A stretch of 64,000 nt of DNA from Catellatospora sp. KI3 (GCF_029948125.1 NZ_JASAMB010000011.1:62001-126000), one strand, 5' to 3'. Positions 34,775 through 44,042 are shown, numbered from the stretch's first letter. The notes: generated by a model not told the origin, from the sequence alone. Made by a program: numbers and translations.

Positions 34775-35368
34775 GTGAGTGATCTTCGAGTACGTCCGTC
34801 GCGCGTCGTCATCTCCGTCGTGGCCATGGCGGCCGCCGTCGCCGCCGCCGTGTGGCTGAGCGACGAGGCATATTCGGCGGAGTGGCTGTACCAGGCGCAG
34901 CGGGGGCTGCGCGACGACGGCTTCGGGATCATCGCCTGCTACGCCGCCGGGATCGTGCTCGGCACCGCGCTGCACAGCCTCCTGTCGCTGCGGCGCGGGC
35001 GGGCGCTGGCCGCCGCGTGGGGCGCGGCCGGGCTGCTGCTGGCGTACGGTGCCGCGGTGACCGGCGTGGCGTGGCTGCTGGCCGAGGTCGCCCCGGCCAT
35101 GTCGGCGAGCCGCCACCGGCACGACCCCGGCGCCCTGTACACCACCTGGCTGGTCTGCGTACTGCTGCCGGTGGCGGGGGCGGTCTGCGCCGGCGGCCTG
35201 TTTCCGCGCCGCCGTACCCCGCAGCCAGCGGGCAGGCCCGAGCCGGACGGCCCGGTCGCCGTCCTGAAATCCAGCATGGTCGTCGTCAGCGCCTCGATCG
35301 GCTGGGCGATCGGCGGGATCGTGCTGATCCTGCTGCTGATCGCCATCGTGATCAGATTGTTCGTCTGA
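34775..35368 (+). CDS. integral membrane protein of unknown function
   Basis: 197 residues from a GTG at 34775 (ribosome site weak). Four or five membrane helices: VVISVVAMAAAVAAAVWL, IIACYAAGIVLGTALHSLL, AAGLLLAYGAAVTGVAWLLAEV, LVCVLLPVAGAVCAGG and the C-terminal IGGIVLILLLIAIVIRLF. No family recognised. Lies between copies 1 and 2 of the family 1 palindromic element. Confidence 0.65.
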   Translation: MSDLRVRPSRVVISVVAMAAAVAAAVWLSDEAYSAEWLYQAQRGLRDDGFGIIACYAAGIVLGTALHSLLSLRRGRALAAAWGAAGLLLAYGAAVTGVAWLLAEVAPAMSASRHRHDPGALYTTWLVCVLLPVAGAVCAGGLFPRRRTPQPAGRPEPDGPVAVLKSSMVVVSASIGWAIGGIVLILLLIAIVIRLFV

Positions 35369-35415
35369 TCATGACGACCCGTCCTCGCGACGTGCGCGCC
35401 CCGGCCCAGCCGGGC

Positions 35416-35479
35416 GTGCAGTTTCGGGGAGAGTGCACGAATCTTGGCACCCATTCCCGCACTTTCCCCGAAACTGCAC
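35416..35479. repeat. palindromic element, family 1, copy 2
   Basis: GTGCAGTTTCGGGGAGAGTGCA (split as left arm 35416-35437) and a right arm ending GAAACTGCAC at 35479, with a CGAATCTTGG-type centre. Fills the gap between two convergent genes and could terminate both. Confidence 0.85.
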
Positions 35480-35501
35480 GAAAGACAAAGCGCGGAGGTC
35501 G

Positions 35502-35969
35502 CTAAGGGAGGGTGCCGTGCTCGATGTAGAGGAAGCGGTGCTGGTCGCGGGCCTGTAGGGCGAGGCGGAGCCGGTCGGCCAGGCGGCGGGGGACGTAGTC
35601 GTCGAGGGCAGCCGCGTCGATGAAACGGGCCTCGACGATCTCGCCGTCGGCGAAGACGAATGCGGCCAGGTCGTCTTCGGACAGGACACCGCCGTCGAAG
35701 ATGAACAGCACCTTGTCGTCCGCGCCCAGCGGTGCCCAGTCGACGACCAGCGGCTGCGGATCCACAGGGAGGTCCCGGCCGAGTTCTTCCAGCAGCTCCC
35801 GGCGGCACGCGGCCAGCGGTGACTCGCCGGAGTCGACGTAGCCGCCCGGGATCTCCCACCCGTGCTTGTACCCCGGCTTCACCAGCAGCACCCGCCCGGC
35901 GGCGTCGGTGAACAGCGCCCCCGCCGCCAGCGCCGCTGCGGCGAAGCGCTCGCCCCCGTGCGCTGTCAC
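35502..35969 (-). CDS. Nudix hydrolase
   Basis: 155 residues. The Nudix box is [23 protein letters not shown], matching G-x5-E-x7-REUxEExGU, at about 41-63, so it hydrolyses a nucleoside diphosphate linked to another moiety using Mg2+. GTG start at 35969. No partner gene; substrate cannot be read from the sequence. Confidence 0.85.
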   Translation of the reverse strand: MTAHGGERFAAAALAAGALFTDAAGRVLLVKPGYKHGWEIPGGYVDSGESPLAACRRELLEELGRDLPVDPQPLVVDWAPLGADDKVLFIFDGGVLSEDDLAAFVFADGEIVEARFIDAAALDDYVPRRLADRLRLALQARDQHRFLYIEHGTLP

Positions 35970-36074
35970 GCAGGCAGCCTACCGTTGCGGCAAGGGCGAC
36001 GGCCCCGCCGGCAGTCAGCCGTGGGTGGCGATCATCTGTGATTATGTTGCGGATCGTGCGGATGAGGGGTGCCC

Positions 36075-36560
36075 ATGACCGTGGTGGAGGGCCGGATGGC
36101 CGGCCCGGACATGCTGCGGACGCTGCAAGGCGTCGTTCATGTCTCGAATGTGATGACAGAGCTGCGGCGCTGGCTGCTGACCCGGCCTGAGGTGCTGGAG
36201 GTGAACTCGTCGTGCCAGATGGCATCGATCGAGTTCCGTGAGGACGGCTGGGCCTACACCCTCCACAAGGGTGACGGGGTCGATCTCGACTGGTGGCTGG
36301 ACGCGGACCTGTGGGGCGGCCTGCGCCTGCTCGCGTCGGTGGGGTGTCGTCACACCCGGCGGCTGGGCTGGGAGGTGGGGATCAAGGCGTGGGCCGAGGA
36401 CGCTGACGGCGAAGACCACACGTTGTACGACGTGGAGGTGCTCGGACTGGAGTCGGATGAGCAGACGCTGACCCAGCTACGCGCCGGTGCCGACGACCTG
36501 TTCGCCGCCCGCGACCGACTGATGTCCGACCTGTCCGATCTCGCCGCCCGCTCCCGCTGA
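36075..36560 (+). CDS. hypothetical protein
   Basis: 161 residues, ATG at 36075 with GAGGGG five bases upstream. Soluble, acidic, mostly helical by eye, with ELRRWLLTRPEVLEV, a tryptophan-rich centre (DLDWWLDADLWGGLRLL) and a C-terminal helix RAGADDLFAARDRLMSDLSD. Family not recognised. Followed eight bases later by family 1 element copy 3. Confidence 0.65.
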   Translation: MTVVEGRMAGPDMLRTLQGVVHVSNVMTELRRWLLTRPEVLEVNSSCQMASIEFREDGWAYTLHKGDGVDLDWWLDADLWGGLRLLASVGCRHTRRLGWEVGIKAWAEDADGEDHTLYDVEVLGLESDEQTLTQLRAGADDLFAARDRLMSDLSDLAARSR

Positions 36561-36567
36561 CCCCGGG

Positions 36568-36631
36568 CTGCAGTTTCGGGGAAAGTGCACGAATCCACTC
36601 CAAGATTCCTGCACTTTCCCCGAAACTGCAC
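36568..36631. repeat. palindromic element, family 1, copy 3
   Basis: CTGCAGTTTCGGGGAAAGTG ... CACTTTCCCCGAAACTGCA, almost perfect arms of about 25 bp with a GAATC...GATTC inner stem. Lies between convergent genes. Confidence 0.85.
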
Positions 36632-36693
36632 CCACCGCGCGGCGCCCCGCGCACCCGGGCCCCCGCGCGGCGGGCGGGGGCGCGGGGTGGGGG

Positions 36694-37587
36694 TCAGGGG
36701 GTGGGGAAGGCGCCCGCGCGGCCGAGTAGGGCCGGGGCGGTGATGGCGAGCTGGTCGGCGATCCAGGTGCCGGTGGCGGCCAGCAGGGCCGGGTCGGTGC
36801 CGGTGTCGACGCCGGAGCGCTCAAGCAGCCAGGCGAGGTCCTCGGTGGCGATGTTGCCGGTCGCGGCGGGTGCGAAGGGGCAGCCGCCGATGCCGCCGGT
36901 GCTGGCGTCCAGGGCGCCGAACCCGTGCTCCAGCGCCGCCACCGCGTTGGCGTAGCCGGTGTTGCGGGTGTTGTGGAAGTGCGCCCGCAGCGCCACATCG
37001 GGTGCGAGCGGGCGGACCGCCGACGCCAGCGCCGCGACCTGGCGGGGTACGCCGACGCCGATGGTGTCGGCGAGGCAGATCTCGTCGGGCTGCCCGGCCA
37101 GGCCGAGTTCGGCGATCTCGCGTACCCGCTCGGTGCTGACCTCGCCGGTGAAGGGGCAGCCGAACGCGGCGGCGATGGTCAGCGTGGTGCGCAGCCCGGC
37201 CTGCCGGGCGGCGGCGCCGACCTCGGCCCACTGGGCGAGCGAGGCGCGGGTGTCCATGCCCTGGTTGCGCTGGGAGAACTCGTCGGTGGCGACGACCACG
37301 TAGTTGACCTCGTCGACGCCGGCGCTGGCCAGGGCGCGGTCGAGGCCGCGCCGGTTGAGGACCAGGCCGATGTAGGAGACTCCGGCGGGTCGGGGTACGG
37401 CGGCGAGCACGGCCTCGGCGTCGGCCATCTGCGGTACGCGGGCGGGGTGGGCGAATGCGACCGCCTCGATGCGGCGTACGCCCGCGGCGACGGCGCGGGT
37501 GATGTACTCGACCTTCACGGCGGTGGGCAGCAGCGTCTTCTCGTTCTGCAGCCCGTCGCGGGGCCCGACCTCTACGATCTGCGACAC
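36694..37587 (-). CDS. HMG-CoA lyase-like DRE-TIM metallolyase
   Basis: 297 residues with HMG-CoA-lyase signatures: VEVGPRDGLQNEK (5-17, the metal/catalytic DR pair), RIEAVAFAHPARVPQMAD, the HFHNTRNTG metal histidines and GGCPFAPAATGN, the active-site loop Cys. It cleaves or forms a C-C bond next to a tertiary carbinol on a CoA thioester; HMG-CoA or a 3-hydroxy-3-methyl dicarboxyl-CoA are candidates. GTG at 37587 with GGAGG upstream. Divergent from the second CaiB gene across operator D. Intact paralogue of the decayed domain fused to the flavin reductase at 12533. Confidence 0.9.
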   Translation of the reverse strand: MSQIVEVGPRDGLQNEKTLLPTAVKVEYITRAVAAGVRRIEAVAFAHPARVPQMADAEAVLAAVPRPAGVSYIGLVLNRRGLDRALASAGVDEVNYVVVATDEFSQRNQGMDTRASLAQWAEVGAAARQAGLRTTLTIAAAFGCPFTGEVSTERVREIAELGLAGQPDEICLADTIGVGVPRQVAALASAVRPLAPDVALRAHFHNTRNTGYANAVAALEHGFGALDASTGGIGGCPFAPAATGNIATEDLAWLLERSGVDTGTDPALLAATGTWIADQLAITAPALLGRAGAFPTP

Positions 37588-37615
37588 GGGTGCTCCTCCG
37601 GCTGGTTCCTCTAGC

Positions 37616-37628
37616 GAAACGGTGTTTC
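37616..37628. promoter_or_regulatory. IclR-type operator, site D
   Basis: GAAAC-GGT-GTTTC, perfect 5-3-5 repeat in the 60-bp gap between the divergent HMG-CoA-lyase-like and CaiB genes. A TAGGAT -10-like box (37636-37641) stands seven bases before the CaiB GTG, so that transcript may be leaderless. Confidence 0.7.
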
Positions 37629-37647
37629 CAAAGCATAGGATGCGGCC

Positions 37648-38841
37648 GTGACAGGCGCACTATCCGACATCAGGGTCATCGAGACCGGCACTCTGCTGGC
37701 AGGACCGTTCTGCGGTCAACTGCTGGGCGACTTCGGCGCAGAAGTCATCAAACTGGAGGACCCGGGCAAGGGCGATCCGATGCGCCAGTGGGGGCGCGAG
37801 AAACCGCACGGGCAGTCGCTGTGGTGGCCGGTGGTCGCCCGCAACAAGAAGTCGGTCACCTGCAACCTGCGCACGCAGGCCGGGCAGGACCTGCTGCGGC
37901 GGCTGGTCGCGCAGTCCGACGTGCTGCTGGAGAACTTCCGGCCCGGCACCCTCGAACGCTGGGGGCTGGGCTACGAGCAGCTGTCGGAGATCAACCCGCG
38001 GCTGATCCTGGTGCGCGTCACCGGCTACGGCCAGACCGGGCCGTACTCGCCCCGGGCCGGGTTCGGCTCCATCGGCGAGGCCATGGGCGGCATCCGGTAC
38101 GTCACCGGCGAGGCCGACCGGCCGCCGTCGCGCTCGGGCATCTCGCTGGGCGACTCCCTCGCGGCCACCTACGCCGCGTACGGGACCCTCGCCGCGCTGC
38201 ACGCCCGCACCCGCACCGGGCGGGGCCAGGTCGTCGACTCGGCGATCTACGAGGCGGTGCTGGCGATGATGGAGTCGCTGGTCACCGAGTGGGCCGTGGC
38301 CGGGTACCAGCGCGAGCGCACCGGGGCGATCCTGCCCAACGTCGCCCCGAGCAACGCCTACCCGACCGCCGACGGCAGCGAGGTGCTGATCGCGGCGAAC
38401 CAGGACACCGTCTTCGGGCGGCTGTGCGAGGTCATGGGCACCCCGGAGCTGGCCGCCGACGTCCGCTACGCCACGCACGGGGCGCGGGGGGCGCACCAGG
38501 CCGAGCTCGACGAGCTGATCAGCGCGTGGACGCGTACCCGGCAGTCGGACAAGCTGCTGGCGGCGCTGCATGAGGCGGGCGTGCCCGCCGGCGGCGTGTA
38601 CACGGCCAAGGACATGCTGGCCGACCCGCACTTCGCCGCCCGCGAGGCGATCGTGAAGGTGCCGCACCCGGACTTCGGCGAGCTGCCCATGCAGAACGTC
38701 GCACCCCGGCTGTCGGCCGACCCCGGTTCGGTCCGCTGGGCGGGGCCGACGCTGGGCAGCCACAACGACGAGGTCTACGGGCAGCTGCTCGGGCTGTCCG
38801 AGGCCGAGCGTGGCGACCTGCGCGAGCAGGGGGTCATCTGA
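37648..38841 (+). CDS. CaiB/BaiF family CoA-transferase (2)
   Basis: 397 residues, class III CoA-transferase: VIETGTLLAGPFCGQLLGDF near the start, ARNKKSVTCNLRTQAGQDLL, VLLENFRPGTLERWGLG, GQVVDSAIYEAVLAM around the catalytic Asp, and a C-terminal EDPHF-like domain. It activates a carboxylic acid to its CoA ester. GTG at 37648, possibly leaderless. Operon with the isochorismatase-family gene, overlapped as TGATG. The pairing suggests that an acid freed by the amidase is then activated, or that a CoA ester is passed on to the lyases. Confidence 0.9.
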   Translation: MTGALSDIRVIETGTLLAGPFCGQLLGDFGAEVIKLEDPGKGDPMRQWGREKPHGQSLWWPVVARNKKSVTCNLRTQAGQDLLRRLVAQSDVLLENFRPGTLERWGLGYEQLSEINPRLILVRVTGYGQTGPYSPRAGFGSIGEAMGGIRYVTGEADRPPSRSGISLGDSLAATYAAYGTLAALHARTRTGRGQVVDSAIYEAVLAMMESLVTEWAVAGYQRERTGAILPNVAPSNAYPTADGSEVLIAANQDTVFGRLCEVMGTPELAADVRYATHGARGAHQAELDELISAWTRTRQSDKLLAALHEAGVPAGGVYTAKDMLADPHFAAREAIVKVPHPDFGELPMQNVAPRLSADPGSVRWAGPTLGSHNDEVYGQLLGLSEAERGDLREQGVI

Positions 38842-39476
38842 TGGAGCTGGACGCCGACTACGCCGCCGCCGGGTTCGCCCGGCGGCTGGGCTGGGGGCGG
38901 CGGCCGGCGCTGCTGCTGGTCGACCCGGTGGTCGCGTACACGGTCGAGGGTTCGCCCTTGTTCCTGGACACCGGGGCGGCCGCGGTCGGCGCGATGTCCG
39001 CGCTGCTGGCGGCCGCGCGCGTGGCGGGCGTCCCGGTGGTGCTGACCGGTGTGCGGTACGCCGACAGCAGCTGCGCCGAGGCGCCGCTGTTCGCCGCGAA
39101 GGTGCCGGTCCTGTCGGTGTTCGCGGCAGGCGGCCCGCTGGGGGAGTTCCCAGCCGAGCTGGCGCCCGCGCTCGGTGAGCACGTGGTGCTCAAGCACTAC
39201 GCCAGCGCCTTCGCGGGCACGGCGCTGGCGGCGTGGCTGACGGCCAACGGCGTGGACACGGTCGTGGTCGGCGGCTTCTCCACCAGCGGGTGCGTCCGGG
39301 CCACGGCCGTGGACGCGCTGCAGCACGGATTCCGGCCGATGGTGGTACGCCAGGCGTGCGCCGACCGGGACTCCGGCCCGCACGAGGCGAACCTGTTCGA
39401 CCTGGACGCCAAGTACGCCGACGTGGTGGACCTGGCCGACGCGCTGGCGCGGCTCGCCGCGACGGTTGGCACATAG
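38841..39476 (+). CDS. isochorismatase-family amidohydrolase (N-carbamoylsarcosine amidase/maleamate amidase-like)
   Basis: 211 residues with the complete catalytic triad of the cysteine amidase branch: D28 (LLLVDP), K118 (VLKHYASAF) and C151 (GFSTSGCVRA). True isochorismatases lack the Cys, so this is an amidase. Maleamate and carbamoylsarcosine amidases share the AFxGTxL pattern seen after K118. ATG at 38841 overlaps the CaiB stop. As the likely second step after the ring-opening amidohydrolase at 33200 it would release ammonia from a half-amide. Substrate inferred from context. Confidence 0.85.
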   Translation: MELDADYAAAGFARRLGWGRRPALLLVDPVVAYTVEGSPLFLDTGAAAVGAMSALLAAARVAGVPVVLTGVRYADSSCAEAPLFAAKVPVLSVFAAGGPLGEFPAELAPALGEHVVLKHYASAFAGTALAAWLTANGVDTVVVGGFSTSGCVRATAVDALQHGFRPMVVRQACADRDSGPHEANLFDLDAKYADVVDLADALARLAATVGT

Positions 39477-39496
39477 ACCCTCTTGTTTCTCTTAGG

Positions 39497-39528
39497 GAAA
39501 CGGTGTTCCACTATGGGAACCCGTTCCC
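39497..39528. promoter_or_regulatory. IclR-type operator, site E (double)
   Basis: GAAAC-GGT-GTTCC (39497-39509) followed by GGGAAC-CC-GTTCCC (39515-39528). The outer flanks TTAGGGAA and TTCCCTAA also pair, so the region forms a compound palindrome 16 bp upstream of the exported-hydrolase start. Confidence 0.6.
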
Positions 39529-39544
39529 TAATAGAGGAGCATCT

Positions 39545-40444
39545 ATGTTCAGGCGAGCGATCCTCGTCCTCACGCTGCTCACCGGCGCTCTCGTCGGCAC
39601 GGCGTCCCCCGCCGCGGCGGCCGACACGTCCGTGCCCGGCTCGTACGCGGTCGGCTACGTCGACGCGTCGGTGAGCGCGTCGGGGCGTTCCTTCAGCGCC
39701 CGCATCTACTACCCGGCCACGACCGCCGGGCAGAACGCCGCCGTCGCGGCGGGCCGCTTCCCGGCCGTCGCGTTCGGCCACGGCTTCCTGCAGACGGTCG
39801 GCAAGTACTACGGCACCATGTCCCACCTGGCCTCCTGGGGCTTCGTGGTGGCCGCGCCGACCTCGCAGGGCGGCCTGTTCCCCAGCCACGGCTCCTTCGC
39901 CGACGACCTCAACGCCCAGCTGGCCTGGCTGGTCGCCCAGGACACCACCGCGGGCTCGCGGTTCAACGCGCACATCAACACCGCCAAGCTCGGCCTGTCC
40001 GGGCACTCGATGGGCGGCGGGGCCAGCGTGCTGGCCGCCTCGCGCAACCCGGCCGTCACCACCGTGGCCAACCTGGCCGCCGCCGAGACCAACCCGTCCG
40101 CGGCGACCGCCGCCGCCTCGGTGCGCGTGCCGATGATGCTGGTCGCGGGCTCGTCGGACACCATCGCGCCGATCGCCGACCACCAGCGCAAGATCTACAA
40201 CGGCAAGGGCGCGCCCAAGCAGCTGCGCACCATCACCGGCGGGTTCCACTGCGGCTTCATGGACGCCAACGGGACCTTCTGCGACAGCGGCACGATCACC
40301 CGCGCCGCGCAGCTGACGCTGGCCCGGCGGCTGCTGACCGACTGGTTCCGCTACTACCTGGCCGGCGACACCGGCTCGTACGACGCCGTGTGGGGCACCG
40401 CCGCGCACAACGACACCCAGGTGGTGTTCGAGGGCGTGGCCTGA
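39545..40444 (+). CDS. secreted alpha/beta hydrolase, PET-hydrolase/chlorophyllase-like
   Basis: 299 residues. Sec signal at about 1-26 (ending PAAAA). The mature enzyme has AVAFGHGFLQTVGKYYGTMSH as oxyanion region, LASWGFVVAAPTSQ, the elbow GHSMGG with S155, acid D205 (GSSDT) and base H235 (GGFHCG). The HGF...Y...L.S.GFVVAAP layout is shared with plant chlorophyllases and with bacterial polyester hydrolases. ATG at 39545 behind GAGGAG and the compound operator E. Exported, so an esterase acting outside the cell on a large hydrophobic substrate; the regulon context favours a catabolic role. Confidence 0.8.
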   Translation: MFRRAILVLTLLTGALVGTASPAAAADTSVPGSYAVGYVDASVSASGRSFSARIYYPATTAGQNAAVAAGRFPAVAFGHGFLQTVGKYYGTMSHLASWGFVVAAPTSQGGLFPSHGSFADDLNAQLAWLVAQDTTAGSRFNAHINTAKLGLSGHSMGGGASVLAASRNPAVTTVANLAAAETNPSAATAAASVRVPMMLVAGSSDTIAPIADHQRKIYNGKGAPKQLRTITGGFHCGFMDANGTFCDSGTITRAAQLTLARRLLTDWFRYYLAGDTGSYDAVWGTAAHNDTQVVFEGVA

Positions 40445-40750
40445 CCGGCCGCGCACCGTCCAGGGCCGCCGTCCCGCCGGGCGGCGGCCCGCCTCGCCGG
40501 ACAGGGCTGCGGGACCGGAACCGTTGCGGTACGGTCGGCGCGGGGCAGGCATCGACCGCTGACACTGAGTGTGCGTGAACGGACAGATCGGCTACCGGCG
40601 ACTGCTTCGGACAGACCCGGCAGCACCGCCGCACACCTGTGACCGAGCCGTGTCCATACGGCGCGATCTGGCTCTTGTAAAGAATCTCCGCCTGTGCCAG
40701 GCTTCCTGACCATATTCCTTCATCAACCTGTCGGGGATGGAGCCGGGAGT
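40445..40750 (+). other. 306-bp intergenic leader, no gene
   Basis: Holds a terminator hairpin at 40463-40490 (arms GGGCCGCCG and CGGCGGCCC), then about 250 bases before the C39 peptidase gene with no convincing reading frame. The length would allow a structured leader, but I could not match it to a known riboswitch. Confidence 0.5.
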
Positions 40751-42025
40751 ATGGATCGACGCACCGTAGTGCGCGCCGCGATGATCGCGGCAGGCGCGGC
40801 GGCGCTCCCACTGGGGGAGGAAGCCATGGCAGCGGCCAAACCGCAGCCGAACAACCGCGACATCAGGCTGCACCGCTGGTCCGGTGCGGCGGCGTTCGCC
40901 ACGGGCACCGGCGCGGGCACCGTCGCCAGCGGCGACACCCTCGTCGTCGGCACCGCGGCGGGGCGGCTGTCCTACCAGGACCCGCACACCGGCGCGGCGG
41001 CCGACTACGACTACGCCACCTGGACCTCGCCCTGGGCCGCGCCCGGGTTCGCCGCGACCGAGGCGATCCCGTCCTGGAACGCGAGCGCCCCGGCCGGGAC
41101 CTGGGTCCAGATCGAACTGCGCGGCACCACCGAGGCGGGCACCACCACCAAGTGGTACGTGCTGGGCCGCTGGGCCGACGCCGACTCCGGCATCCGGCGC
41201 ACCTCCGTGCCCGGCCAGGCCGACGCCGACGGCAACGTCTCGGTCGACACCTTCATCGCGGCCGCCGGCCGCGGCTGGACCTCCTGGCAGCTGCGGATCA
41301 CGCTGCTGCGCCCGGCGGGCGGCACGCTCACCCCGGCGCTGCGCTCGGCCGGGGCGGCGGTCTCGCGGCTGCCCGCGCCCGGCAAGCTCACCGCCAGCAC
41401 CCCCGCGCAGGCCCGGGGCACCGTCCTGGCCGTCCCGCAGTACTCCCAGAACGTCCACGACGGGCACTACCCGGAGTACAACGGCGGCGGCGAGGCCTGG
41501 TGCAGCCCCACCTCCACCTCGATGGTCCTGGCCTGGTGGAACGCGCTGCCCGGCCCGGCCGACTACGCCTGGGTCGACGACGCCGACCCGGCGCCGTGGG
41601 TCGACCACGCCGCCCGGCAGACCTTCGACTACGCCTACGACGGCACCGGCAACTGGCCGTTCAACCCCGCCTACGCGGCCACCCGCGGCCTGGACGGGTT
41701 CATCACCCGGCTGCGCAGCCTCAACGAGGCCGAGGCGTTCATCGCCGCGGGCATCCCGCTGGTGCTGTCGCTGTCGTTCAAGAAGGGCGAGATCCCGGGC
41801 CTGGACTACGGCACCAACGGGCACCTGCTGGTGCTGGCCGGGTTCAGCGCCGGCGGCGACCCGGTCCTCAACGACCCGCACGCCGCCACCGACGCCGGGG
41901 TCCGCAAGACCGCCGGGCGGGCCGCGTTCGAGGCGGCCTGGCTCAACAGCAGCCGGGGCGTGGCCTACGTGATGCGCCCGGCCACCGCCCCGCTGCCCCC
42001 GGCACCGGCCCAGGCGAACTGGTGA
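40751..42025 (+). CDS. Tat-exported C39-like cysteine peptidase
   Basis: 424 residues. Twin-arginine signal (MDRRTVVRAAMIAAGAAALP), an N-terminal beta domain of about 180 residues without recognised family, then a C39-like papain fold from VLAVPQYSQ. Catalytic residues: C251 (EAWCSPTS), H358 (NGHLLVLAGF) and D375 (VLNDPHA). Such secreted proteins cleave wall peptides or proteins. ATG at 40751 with GGGAG upstream. The gene overlaps the following peptide-transporter ATPase (GTGA), so peptide release and uptake look coupled. Confidence 0.8.
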   Translation: MDRRTVVRAAMIAAGAAALPLGEEAMAAAKPQPNNRDIRLHRWSGAAAFATGTGAGTVASGDTLVVGTAAGRLSYQDPHTGAAADYDYATWTSPWAAPGFAATEAIPSWNASAPAGTWVQIELRGTTEAGTTTKWYVLGRWADADSGIRRTSVPGQADADGNVSVDTFIAAAGRGWTSWQLRITLLRPAGGTLTPALRSAGAAVSRLPAPGKLTASTPAQARGTVLAVPQYSQNVHDGHYPEYNGGGEAWCSPTSTSMVLAWWNALPGPADYAWVDDADPAPWVDHAARQTFDYAYDGTGNWPFNPAYAATRGLDGFITRLRSLNEAEAFIAAGIPLVLSLSFKKGEIPGLDYGTNGHLLVLAGFSAGGDPVLNDPHAATDAGVRKTAGRAAFEAAWLNSSRGVAYVMRPATAPLPPAPAQANW

Positions 42026-43047
42026 GCGTGCCGTACCTGCGGGTCGAGAACCTGACCGTGCGCCTGCGCAGCTCCGACGGAGTGGTGCGCGCGGTCAACG
42101 ACCTGTCGTTCTCCGTGGCGCGCGGCCGCACCCTCGGCATCGTCGGCGAGTCCGGCTCCGGCAAGACCGTGACCGGGCTGGCCGTGATGGGCCTGCACGA
42201 CCCCCGCCGCAGCGAGATCGGCGGCCGGATCCTGGTCGACGGCGTCGACCTGCAGGCGCTGCCCGAACCCGAGCGGCGCAGGCTGCGCGGCGGCGACCTC
42301 GCGATGATCTTCCAGGATCCGCTGTCGGCGCTGCACCCGTACTACACCGTGGGGCGCCAGATCACCGAGGCGCACCGGGTGCACCAGAAGGGCGTCGGCC
42401 GGGCCGCCGCGCGCAGGCATGCGATCGACCTGCTCGGCCGGGTCGGCATCCCGCAGCCGCAGCGCCGGGTCGACCAGTACCCGCACGAGTTCTCCGGCGG
42501 CATGCGCCAACGGGCGATGATCGCGATGGCGCTGGTCAACAACCCCAAGGTGCTCATCGCCGACGAGCCGACCACCGCGCTCGACGTCACCGTGCAGGCG
42601 CAGATCCTCGACCTGCTGGCCGACCTGCAGCGGGAGTACCAGTCCGCGATCATCATGATCACCCATGACCTGGGCGTGGTCCGGCAGGTCGCCCACGACG
42701 TGCTCGTCATGTACGGCGGCCGCGCCGTCGAGCAGGGCAGCGCCGCGCAGGTGCTCGGCGACCCGCAGCACCCGTACACCTGGGGCCTGCTGGCCAGCGT
42801 GCCCACCCTGCGCGGTCCGGTCGCCGGCGACCTGGTGCCGATCCCCGGCAACCCGCCCAGCCTGGTCCACCTGCCCGGCGGCTGCGCGTTCCATCCGCGC
42901 TGCCGGTTCGCCGACCGCACCGGCGGCGCCAGCCGCGAGCGCGTGCCGGAGCTGCTGCCCTCCGGCCAGGCCGGGCACCTGGCCGCCTGCCACCTGCCCG
43001 CCGCCGACCGGCGCGCGGCCCGCACCGAGACCGGGGTTTCGGCATGA
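42022..43047 (+). CDS. peptide ABC transporter ATP-binding protein (DppD/OppD)
   Basis: 341 residues. Walker [10 protein letters not shown]-loop [10 protein letters not shown], signature FSGGMRQR, Walker [10 protein letters not shown]-loop ITHD, and the C-terminal oligopeptide extension ([11 protein letters not shown], with a [11 protein letters not shown]ys cluster that often binds an Fe-S centre). It powers peptide import with the DppF-like partner. GTG at 42022 overlapping the peptidase stop; ATGA overlap with the next gene. Confidence 0.92.
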   Translation: MSVPYLRVENLTVRLRSSDGVVRAVNDLSFSVARGRTLGIVGESGSGKTVTGLAVMGLHDPRRSEIGGRILVDGVDLQALPEPERRRLRGGDLAMIFQDPLSALHPYYTVGRQITEAHRVHQKGVGRAAARRHAIDLLGRVGIPQPQRRVDQYPHEFSGGMRQRAMIAMALVNNPKVLIADEPTTALDVTVQAQILDLLADLQREYQSAIIMITHDLGVVRQVAHDVLVMYGGRAVEQGSAAQVLGDPQHPYTWGLLASVPTLRGPVAGDLVPIPGNPPSLVHLPGGCAFHPRCRFADRTGGASRERVPELLPSGQAGHLAACHLPAADRRAARTETGVSA

Positions 43048-44042
43048 CCTCCCCATTGCTGAAGGTGGAAGGGCTGACCAAGGAGTTCGCCGTGCGCGGC
43101 GGGCCGCCGGTGCAGGCGGTGTCCGGGGTGGACCTGTCGGTGGCGCCCGGGGAGGCGGTGGGCCTGGTCGGGGAGTCCGGCTGCGGCAAGACCACCACCG
43201 GCCGGATGCTGGTACGGCTGCTGGAGCCGACCGCCGGGTCGATCACCTTCGACGGCCGCGACATCACCCACCTGCGCGGACGGGCCCTGCGGCCGCTGCG
43301 CCGCGACATCCAGATCGTGTTCCAGGACCCGTACGGCTCGCTGAACCCGCGCCACACCGTGGGCTCGATCGTGGCGATGCCGCTGGAGGTCAACGGGATC
43401 AAGCCGCCCGGCGGCACCCGGCGCCGCGTGCAGGAGCTGCTGGAGCTGGTCGGGCTCAACCCCGAGCACTACAACCGCTACCCGCACGAGTTCTCCGGCG
43501 GCCAGCGCCAGCGCATCGGCATCGCCCGCGCGCTCGCGCTCAACCCGCGCCTGATCGTGGCCGACGAACCGGTCAGCGCCCTGGACGTGTCGGTGCAGGC
43601 GCAGGTGGTCAACCTGCTGCGCGGGCTGCAGCGCGACCTGGGGCTGACGTTCGTGCTGATCGCGCACGACCTGGCCGTGGTGCGGCACTTCTGCCAGCGC
43701 GTCGCGGTGATGTACCTGGGCAAGGTCGTCGAGTCCGGCGACCGCGAGGACATCTACGCCGCCCCGCGCCACCCGTACACCCGGGCCCTGCTGTCGGCCG
43801 TGCCGGAGCTCGGCGAGGGCGGCCAGGGGCGCATCCGGCTCACCGGCGAGGTGCCCGCGCCCACCGACCCGCCGTCGGGCTGCCGGTTCCGCACCCGGTG
43901 CTGGAAGGCGCAGGAGATCTGCGCCAGCGCCGAGCCGGAGCTGGTCCCGCGCGGAGGCAGCCGCCAGGCGGTGGCCTGCCACTTCCCCGAACCCGAGTCC
44001 GCACACGCAGAAGGCGAGGCCGCCCATGGCGCTGCCGGCTGA
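43044..44042 (+). CDS. peptide ABC transporter ATP-binding protein (DppF/OppF)
   Basis: 332 residues. Walker [11 protein letters not shown]-loop [14 protein letters not shown], signature FSGGQRQR, Walker [14 protein letters not shown]-loop IAHDLAV, and the C-terminal [14 protein letters not shown]ys motif. Second ATPase of the importer. ATG at 43044; its end overlaps the permease start at 44026 by 17 bases. Confidence 0.92.
   Translation: MTSPLLKVEGLTKEFAVRGGPPVQAVSGVDLSVAPGEAVGLVGESGCGKTTTGRMLVRLLEPTAGSITFDGRDITHLRGRALRPLRRDIQIVFQDPYGSLNPRHTVGSIVAMPLEVNGIKPPGGTRRRVQELLELVGLNPEHYNRYPHEFSGGQRQRIGIARALALNPRLIVADEPVSALDVSVQAQVVNLLRGLQRDLGLTFVLIAHDLAVVRHFCQRVAVMYLGKVVESGDREDIYAAPRHPYTRALLSAVPELGEGGQGRIRLTGEVPAPTDPPSGCRFRTRCWKAQEICASAEPELVPRGGSRQAVACHFPEPESAHAEGEAAHGAAG

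Noticed and set aside
31070-35122. A 1350-codon minus-strand frame
   Set aside because: It covers antisense of the hydantoinase and wrong-frame CaiB; only the cyclase from 31924 is real.
34651-36631. Regularly spaced repeats considered as a CRISPR array
   Set aside because: Copies are about 0.8-1.1 kb apart with genes between them, are palindromic, and no cas genes are present.
40491-40750. Possible riboswitch before the C39 peptidase gene
   Set aside because: No conserved core of a known class could be identified; reported only as an unexplained leader.
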